A DNA stretch of 64,000 nt. It comes from Mytilus trossulus. Taxonomy: Eukaryota > Mollusca > Bivalvia > Mytilida > Mytilidae. Under the pieces are notes generated by a model. The model had not been told where the DNA came from. It made no database searches and was given only the letters and a program-made list of their open reading frames with translations. Where the stretch lies: NCBI RefSeq assembly GCF_036588685.1, contig NC_086381.1, positions 46,809,431-46,873,430 on the forward strand. The letters run 5' to 3'. Position 1 is the first letter of the stretch. Every line of letters starts with the position of its first letter. Of this stretch, positions 57,816 through 64,000 are shown in pieces. Made by a program: the position numbers and the translations under genes.

Positions 57816-58798
57816 TAGGACTCAAATTTATGGCGGGTTCCAAATCTTTGGCAGATTCCTAATCTATGGCAAATGTGACGTTACAAACGCCAAACAACTC
57901 AAATCTATGGCAGATTTTTGTTTTCTCCACATCAATGGCAGATCTTTAAATTGCGTCACAATGGAATAACGCAATATTACATGGTAGCTGCCACAAACGA
58001 TTGCGAAGCTCATAGATTTGAACACGATTCCAGATGTAGGTATTATCCTGGACAACAATTTGCGGATGATTTAAAGGAAATGTGACCTATTATTCGGAAG
58101 AGGGTCAAAATGTGCTGTATCAGCCAAAACCCGCGATGTACAAGCTAGGGCACCACTTTTTTCAGAACCGGATTATAAAAAAAGGAGTTATAGTAAATGT
58201 TTTACTATCTGCAGCTGGCAAAGTTTATAAAGTGAAAGATAAAATTAACGGATATCTATTTGATTTAAATTGTCAACAAATAAAAAAGATGTATTAACGA
58301 TAAAATAAGTATTAGTTAAAAATTCAAACTGTTTATTTTTATTTTTTTAACTTTTTTTTGTTAAGGGACTTACTAGTTGGTCTAAGGAATGGGTAAAATA
58401 TAGGTACCATGATTATATATATATATTTTAATTTTTACTGGGCACAACATTTCAAGCCTGAAGTCTGTATTGAGGAATTCATCATTTACAACAACAAAAA
58501 TTGGTTACCATCACGATTTGGTTGACCATCATTTCACAAATGTTTATAGACATGTCGTACATTTCCACTGGTTTCAGACAAGTCATTGATCATATATGTA
58601 CTGCATTGTTTTCCATTAGCTCAAAATTTGCCATAGATTTGGAAACAACAAAAATCCGCTCTAGATTAGGAAATTACAAAACTTGCCATAGATTAGGATT
58701 GTAAAAATCTGCCATTAATTTGGGATGGCATGACGTCACATTTGCCATAGGTTAGGAATCTGCCATACATTTGGAACCCACCATAGATTTGAATCCTA
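57816..58798. mobile_element. 0.98-kb element with inverted termini built of TCTATGGCA repeats
   Basis: Left end TAGGACTCAAATTTATGGCG and the reverse complement of the right end (TAGGATTCAAATCTATGGTG) are inverted repeats that continue for 60 bp or more. Both arms repeat a short phrase (AATCTATGGCA and variants) about ten times. The core holds two short overlapping plus-strand frames (57982-58084 and 58082-58297; the second includes KLGHHFFQNRIIKKGVIVNV) that I cannot assign and that may be a decayed protein. No clear target duplication. Confidence 0.75.
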
Positions 58799-59318
58799 CA
58801 TATATATCTTTCAAAAATGTAAACAAAATCAAGCATTTTTGATGATATCACCTTAAGTGTATTTGTTTCTGCGGTACTTCACAAAATAATATTTTTTCGT
58901 GACCTTAATCAAGGTATCTACAATGCCCATTTATGTAGAAAAGCATGACCTAACCACATGCATATTAAGTTACCAGTATCGAAAGGATGTAAGACCGTGA
59001 TAATTGTTCATAATATTTAACAGTATACATGTAGCAATACATATTCAGATATGTCAATGTCAGTACTGATAAAGACACAAATTATTCTTTGTTTCTTTAA
59101 ACTACGAAAAAAAATAGAGTTAAAATATGAGTGAGGGCATTCATTCAATCAGCTTCCATTTTACCAATTACTTCATTTGCATTTTATCAAAACTTTTATT
59201 GTTAACGACTACGTATGTCAATTGTTATTTAGATTTTCTCTGATCATTTTCATTTTTCTCCTATCTATAATTGGAAAAAGGAGGGGAATATTTGTAAATA
59301 CTATCACAGTTAACATAC

Positions 59319-59564
59319 CTTCCTTTGATATATAATCTACATCTGTCGTTGAATCTGTTTGAAAATCATCAACAGAAACAAAACGTTGTATAGCAGTGTA
59401 CGATGATGTTTGAATGAATTGTTTTACATGACAACGGTACTCATCGTCTGGTCCAATATTGTTGTCCTCCATTATCTTTATCAAGTCACAACCTGTTGTT
59501 ATCTTGTCATGATCACTTTTTGATACTGTTGACTTCACGTCTATTATAACTTTCTGAACTGATG
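59319..59564 (-). CDS. NLR-like gene, second exon (possible death-fold domain)
   Basis: Acceptor TTTATTTCGTAG (ending 59565) and donor GAAG|GTATGT bound an 82-codon exon starting SVQKVIIDVKSTVSKSDHDK and including LIKIMEDNNIGPDDEYRCHV and FIQTSSYTAIQRFVSVDDFQ. The helix-rich pattern could be a DED- or CARD-like death fold, but this is weak. Both ends are phase 1. It joins the CARD exon (63591) and the linker exon (53638) without shifting frame, which supports one gene. A family D repeat lies directly upstream in the intron, and the open frame running into it is not coding. Confidence 0.5.
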
Positions 59565-59593
59565 CTACGAAATAAAGGCAATTAAATAATAAA

Positions 59594-60060
59594 ATTGAAA
59601 ACGCAAATGGGGAATATGCCAAAGAGGCAAGAACCCGACCAAAGAGCAGATAACAGCCAAGGGTCACCAATGGGTCTTCAACGCAGCGAGAAAATCCCGC
59701 ACCCGGAGATGGGCCTCAGCTGGCCCCTAAATAAAAATGTGTACTAGTTCAGTGAAAATACTAAACTCTAAAACATATAAATGAACTAAAATAAAAAAAA
59801 ACATACAAGACTAACAAATGCCAGAGGCTCCTGACTTGGGACAGGCGCAAAAATGCGGCGGGGTAAAACATGTTTTGAGAGATCTTAGCCCTCTCCCTAT
59901 ACCTCTAGCCAATGTAGAATAAAGAAACACACACCAATACGCAGAGTAAAACTCAGTGTAAAAGAATTCCGAGTCCGATGTCAGAATAGGTAACAAAAGA
60001 TGACAATGCTACATAAATTAACAAAGGACTACCAGCAGTTACTAACATGCCAGCTCCATC
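59594..60060 (+). repeat. Dispersed repeat, family D (near full length)
   Basis: From 'ACGCAAATGGGGAATATGCC' through 'CACCAATGGGTCTTCAACGC', 'GGGCCTCAGCTGGCCCCTAA' and 'GCTCCTGACTTGGGACAGGC' to 'CAGTTACTAACATGCCAGCT'. The inverted partner is at 41290-41800. Confidence 0.7.
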
Positions 60061-60274
60061 TTTGTAATGGTAATGATAAATAAAATCCAATTTGAATGCA
60101 TATCCGGAGTTTAGTTCTAGCATCACCCATCCTTACCAATTATTTCTTAAACTGATGACAATATGGTATAGCTTTTTAAATGTACTAAATTTTCTGTATC
60201 AACAGTAAGAGTAAACTATTAAATGGATAATCATTCGGAAATATAAAAAAAAACACGGTATGATACGGTGCTTT

Positions 60275-60410
60275 TTGTCCGCAATTTGCTTTTTGTCCGC
60301 TTTTGCTTTTTGTCCGATAATTTTGCTTTTTGTCCGACACTTTTTGTCCGTTTTGCTTTTTGTTCGATAATTTTGCTTTTTGTCCGTTGCTTTTTGTCCG
60401 TTTTGCCTTT
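60275..60410. repeat. Short tandem repeat CTTTTTGTCCG, about 8 units
   Basis: The phrase GCTTTTTGTCCG (once TGTTCG) recurs about eight times, spaced by 1-8 bases that are often ATAATTTT or TTTT. It is followed by a dispersed mussel-type repeat starting 'ATAGCTCACCAGAGGGTAAA'. Confidence 0.85.
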
Positions 60411-60814
60411 ATAGCTCACCAGAGGGTAAATATAGCTTTTTCCATCATTTGGCATCCGTCGTCGTCGTTAATTTTCAGAAAATCTGAAACTAATGGCAAA
60501 ATTAAAGCAAATATGGCCACAATCATCCTTAGGGTATGTAGTTTCCAAAAAGTATCCGATGACCCCGCCCAAAAATCAAGATGGCCGCCATGTCTAAAAA
60601 TAGAACCTTGTGGTAAAATGTAGATTTTAGCTTATATCTCTGAAACTAAAGCATTTAGTTCTGGGATAAAAATATTCATCAATTCATAATCTATCTGCCC
60701 GAGATTTTTCAGTTACATTAGACAACGCCTTTTTGGGTTGCTGCCCCTGATATTATAATTTTAAGGTAAATTAGCATTTTCTAGTTTTAATTTGATTGGA
60801 GTTTTATTTTAAAG

Positions 60815-60930
60815 TCGTTATAACGAATAAGTTTACTTGATACATGTATAACGACTTAACTAACAACACAGCTAACTTGTTTTAACGACTTAACTAACTC
60901 GTTTAAACCACTTGACAAACTTGTTTACTG
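60815..60930. repeat. Imperfect repeats of AACGACTTAACTAAC
   Basis: AACGACTTAACTAAC occurs exactly near 60851 and 60883, with weaker versions such as CAGCTAACTTGTTT and CTTGACAAACTTGTTTAC around it. Confidence 0.6.
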
Positions 60931-61246
60931 AAAACTACTCATTGTAAATACACAATTTTTATGTGATGTTTGATAATAATATAATGAAATTTGTTGCTAT
61001 TAGATAATAGCACTTCAACTAGATTTTCGAAAGTTCATAGTTCAATAAACAAATGGTGTTAATCTGCATATGCAAAACATTTTTCAAATTTCAAACCTTT
61101 ATTCTTTTCTGCTACAGAGATTTTAAATACTTTTATATCGGCATCAACAGTTTCGTTTTTGCTCCTTTTTTTTCTATTTGTTACTTGTACAAAAAAAAAG
61201 CCAAACAACCACTAAATTAGAAACATACAGTTTCGCAAATTAAGGT

Positions 61247-61483
61247 TTGAAGCGTACATTTGTCCGACGAACGTGTCTTTCAACAACTAAAACAGACGAA
61301 AAGGCTTTTTTTATAGCAACAAATGACATCTCTCAAAATGTGGAACAACAAACGTGTATCAGTGAAAAGTTAGAAACATTTGATTTTATTGAAAAGGCTA
61401 CGGCTGTATATTTCAACAGTTTTATTTGTAAAAAGATTGATAGTTCATTTTTAACAATCCACAAAGAACTACACAAAAACTAA
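61247..61483 (+). CDS. Open frame of unknown function
   Basis: About 78 codons with protein-like composition (AFFIATNDISQNVEQQTCIS, then SFICKKIDSSFLTIHKELHK) ending at TAA 61481-61483. It has no ATG near the start and no recognised domain; the pattern loosely recalls C-terminal pieces of DNA-transposon proteins. It could be an exon or chance. Confidence 0.2.
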   Translation: MKRTFVRRTCLSTTKTDEKAFFIATNDISQNVEQQTCISEKLETFDFIEKATAVYFNSFICKKIDSSFLTIHKELHKN

Positions 61484-63590
61484 AGATTGAACAATTCAGG
61501 ATAAATGGGGAGTAACTTAAGATTTGATTATTAGTAATTTCGGCCGTTTTATGGTATCAGATGAATACAGAATATTTTTAAATTATATAAAACCTATCAT
61601 ATCCTACCTAACTTACCCGATGTCTGACTTTAAAGTTAATAATAATGAAGGCTTTGTTTGATATGATTGTTTAAGATTCATACACAATATACCTTAGTAA
61701 TTTTGTGTCAGATTATACATTTATTATATACATTTATTAATAAAAATATTCATCTTTGTAGTGTAAAAAATGTAAGGAAGCTACCGATGGATTGATACCG
61801 TAATCGTAATCATATTAACTCCATACACATATATTGGCTGGAATATTGCAACATAGAAATTGAAACTTTACACTGAAAAAGTACCTTGAGTGTCAAACAC
61901 GATTATCATAATAATCAAATGACCTGAAATATATTTACATATAAGCCAACAAAGGTTCAGGACGTGACCACACATAGTGGTCCAAAAGGAGCTTGCAAAT
62001 TAGGGTTCCCTTGAGGGTTAATAACGCTTAATTAAGAAGTCCGTAACTGAATGATGGAGTTGAGTCAACAATACAATCTTGTCACCATTCATCTTTACTA
62101 AATTATTTCTTCATGTTTCGTCACCTCCTTATGTGCTATATTGTATGAACAATACATGTTTCTGCATTTTTACTCTGAAAGTGAAAAACGTTTTATTCTG
62201 ATGAATGAAGGATTTCTGAATGGTAAAAGTTCTGACGCATCTATAATTCAGTGTGTCATAAGAAAAAATATATTTACCTTTTATTTGCTTGTTTTTATGT
62301 ATTCTCTTTCTTGCACAGATTACAAATGGTAAATGAATTATTTTTTATTTGATAATAATATAGTAAATATTTAGGAATAGTATGTCTATTGCCAGAAACA
62401 ACAAAAAGAAGAAAAAACCATATGGGTTACCAATCAATGAAAATGATGGCGTGCACAAAGTTGACGGCAACTGTAAAATGCGCCTTTTAAATAGTTTTAT
62501 ACAACCGTGTTTAAAATACTTTTTAATAAGACTAGGAATAAGAATTTTTTCATGATAAAATGATGAATGCATGCCATTAAAATCCACATTACTAGTAACA
62601 TGAGTAAGGTAAATTAAAATTTAATCTATAAAGCATGAAACGGGCATATAGAACACGGCAAAAATACGGTGTAACTTGTAACATTAAATAAGCATAAATT
62701 AGAGTTTTTGACCTAAAACTTATACAACTTCAACATATTTTCCTGCATTTTCGTATAATAGAATTGTTCGGATTCGGACTCGGGCATCACACGAAATTCA
62801 TCGCAAAAAAAGTCAAAAACGATCATGATAGCTAAGTTTGGAATGGTCTTCGTTATGTGTAAGAAGTAGTTATTTGGAAGGACTAATAATCAAAATGGAA
62901 GAATCGACAAGAAAAATATGTAATTACAATCTTTTTATTTTCAAAATAACTTGGTATTCCAAATGTGCATAACCAGAGGTTTAAAATAATCTGCAAAATA
63001 TGAATGACTTGATAGTCAAGACTAAACACCGGAATTTTTGTAATGTCCAGCTAGTATGTTACAATCTTAAGAAATGACGTTTTAACGCTATTTTCTGAAA
63101 AGGGTCTACGACATAATCGCTAATCATTTCCATTTCACTACTCTTAGCATATATCTATTTATATTTCCAGAATGTGAATTTGCTGCACTTTTTTGTTCCA
63201 AAGAAAAAAGAAATATGTTTAATGTAAATATTTAAAGTTATGTAATAAACTAAGTGTCCAGTGTTTTTGTTACGCGCTTGTTTTCTGGAGGAAAATGCCG
63301 ACGTCTTAAATGGTTTTGGTAATTTGAAGACGTTACGTTTATAGACTCAGCTTTGTGCACGCCGTCAAAGCAAACCACAAATGTAGAACACATAGTAAAA
63401 TAATTTTAAACAAAGTACAGTCGTTATACATTCCATTGTTTCGGAATAAACCTGTTTATATGCAATTCCTTTACCACAAACCTGTCGGTTTTATTGACAT
63501 TTGCAACAAAACAAAACAGAGCAAAGCAAATGGAAAACAATGTTCAGCATCTTAAATCCATAAATGTTATTTCAAATATTACACAATTAC

Positions 63591-63849
63591 CTATTCGTAA
63601 TAGATGTCTATCCTTTTCTGTTACTTCTGTTTGGATGATTTTTTCAGCCAGATCTTCATGAACACAATCATTCTCTAGTGAATTTAGAAAATTCTTGTAT
63701 CCGTCTTTAAATTTGAACATAAGTGTACGTAAAAGTTTCCTATTTTTTCTCGTGGTGTACGACAGGCTTTTATTTCCTCCATGTGTTCAAAACTCAAAAC
63801 ACCAAACTCTACAAGCTTATCTATGGGTTCTATACTGTCACGAAAATAC
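63591..63849 (-). CDS. NLR-like gene, CARD exon (one-base frameshift)
   Basis: The minus strand reads YFRDSIEPIDKLVEFGVLSF then EHMEEIKACRTPREK, matching helices 2-4 of a CARD (LV-x-x-GVLS-x-x-x-x-EEI). It continues one frame over with KLLRTLMFKFKDGYKNFLNS, LENDCVHEDLAEKI and TEVTEK (helices 4-6). The shift falls in a run of six A where seven would restore frame. The exon ends at CGAATAG|GTAATT in phase 1 and fits the next exon (59564). The acceptor at 63850 is weak, and helix 1 would lie further upstream. CARDs recruit other CARD proteins in caspase or signalling complexes. I place this as the N-terminus of the NB-ARC gene downstream. Confidence 0.65.
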
Positions 63850-64000
63850 CTGTTTTGTTATTGTACACAATAGTTCCGGGGAGTGAAAAGAGTTAAAGCA
63901 TGTCAATCTGTTCATTTGTTACATTTATTTCCTCCTAAATAAGGAGCACACTTTGTTAAGTACTGAAACACCCCTTTTATTGATAATAGACTTGTTAAGT

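Larger units (their letters stand above)
60460..63580. other. Presumed first intron of the NLR-like gene
   Basis: Apart from the short repeats and the unassigned frame at 61247, only a scrap of the RT-like repeat near 61830-61890 was recognised. Confidence 0.35.

Noticed and set aside
59565..59670. N-terminal hydrophobic stretch of the 150-codon frame at 59218-59670
   Set aside because: It is the reverse translation of a family D repeat upstream of the splice acceptor, not a signal peptide.

Overview
The window looks like nuclear DNA of a marine bivalve, most likely a mussel (Mytilus or close kin). It is AT-rich, has intron-split genes, and is packed with dispersed repeat families that I recognise from mussel genomic sequence. 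This assignment rests on pattern recall and no search was run. Most of the 64 kb is gene-poor and repeat-rich.

Layout. 1-174 (-): N-terminal coding exon of a B-box (TRIM-like) protein, running off the left edge. 12.3-18.4 kb (+): two-exon gene for a small secreted PAN/Apple-like plus Cys-rich protein. 13.7-15.1 kb: decayed PIF/Harbinger transposon with a nested MITE. 19.6-21.7 kb (-): decayed LINE reverse transcriptase. 25.2-25.9 kb (+): IRG-type (IIGP-like) GTPase. 26.0-29.1 kb: 3.07-kb DNA transposon with ~115-bp, almost identical terminal inverted repeats. 30.8-31.3 kb: FLYWCH-domain remnant beside a cluster of TTGCGCCA motifs. 37.2-38.4 kb (+): ankyrin-repeat plus SOCS-box (ASB-like) gene with one in-frame stop. 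40.2 kb (-): reverse-transcriptase remnant.

The main find lies between 43.3 and 63.85 kb on the minus strand. Separate pieces line up in order and mostly in splice phase into one Apaf/NLR-like gene: CARD exon (63.6-63.85 kb), a possible second death-fold exon (59.3-59.6), linker exon (53.5), Walker A/NB-ARC exon (52.1), NB-ARC remainder plus helical TPR-like region (50.9-48.8), and a 90-bp last exon encoding one C-terminal transmembrane helix (43.3). The body is tandemly duplicated (43.49-46.4 and 48.16-51.2 kb). A tyrosine-recombinase retroelement remnant sits between the copies. A 29/28-bp minisatellite has expanded from NB-ARC coding sequence at the point where the Walker B region should be. 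That array is itself invaded by a 116-bp MITE with a 9-bp target duplication, whose twin lies at 56.7 kb. Both body copies carry stops and frameshifts, so this is either a recently decayed receptor or a gene blurred by single-base assembly errors.

Taken together, five of the host genes (B-box, PAN, IRG GTPase, ASB-like, CARD/NB-ARC) belong to families used in invertebrate innate immunity. I infer only that the locus is immune-rich; nothing here proves co-regulation.
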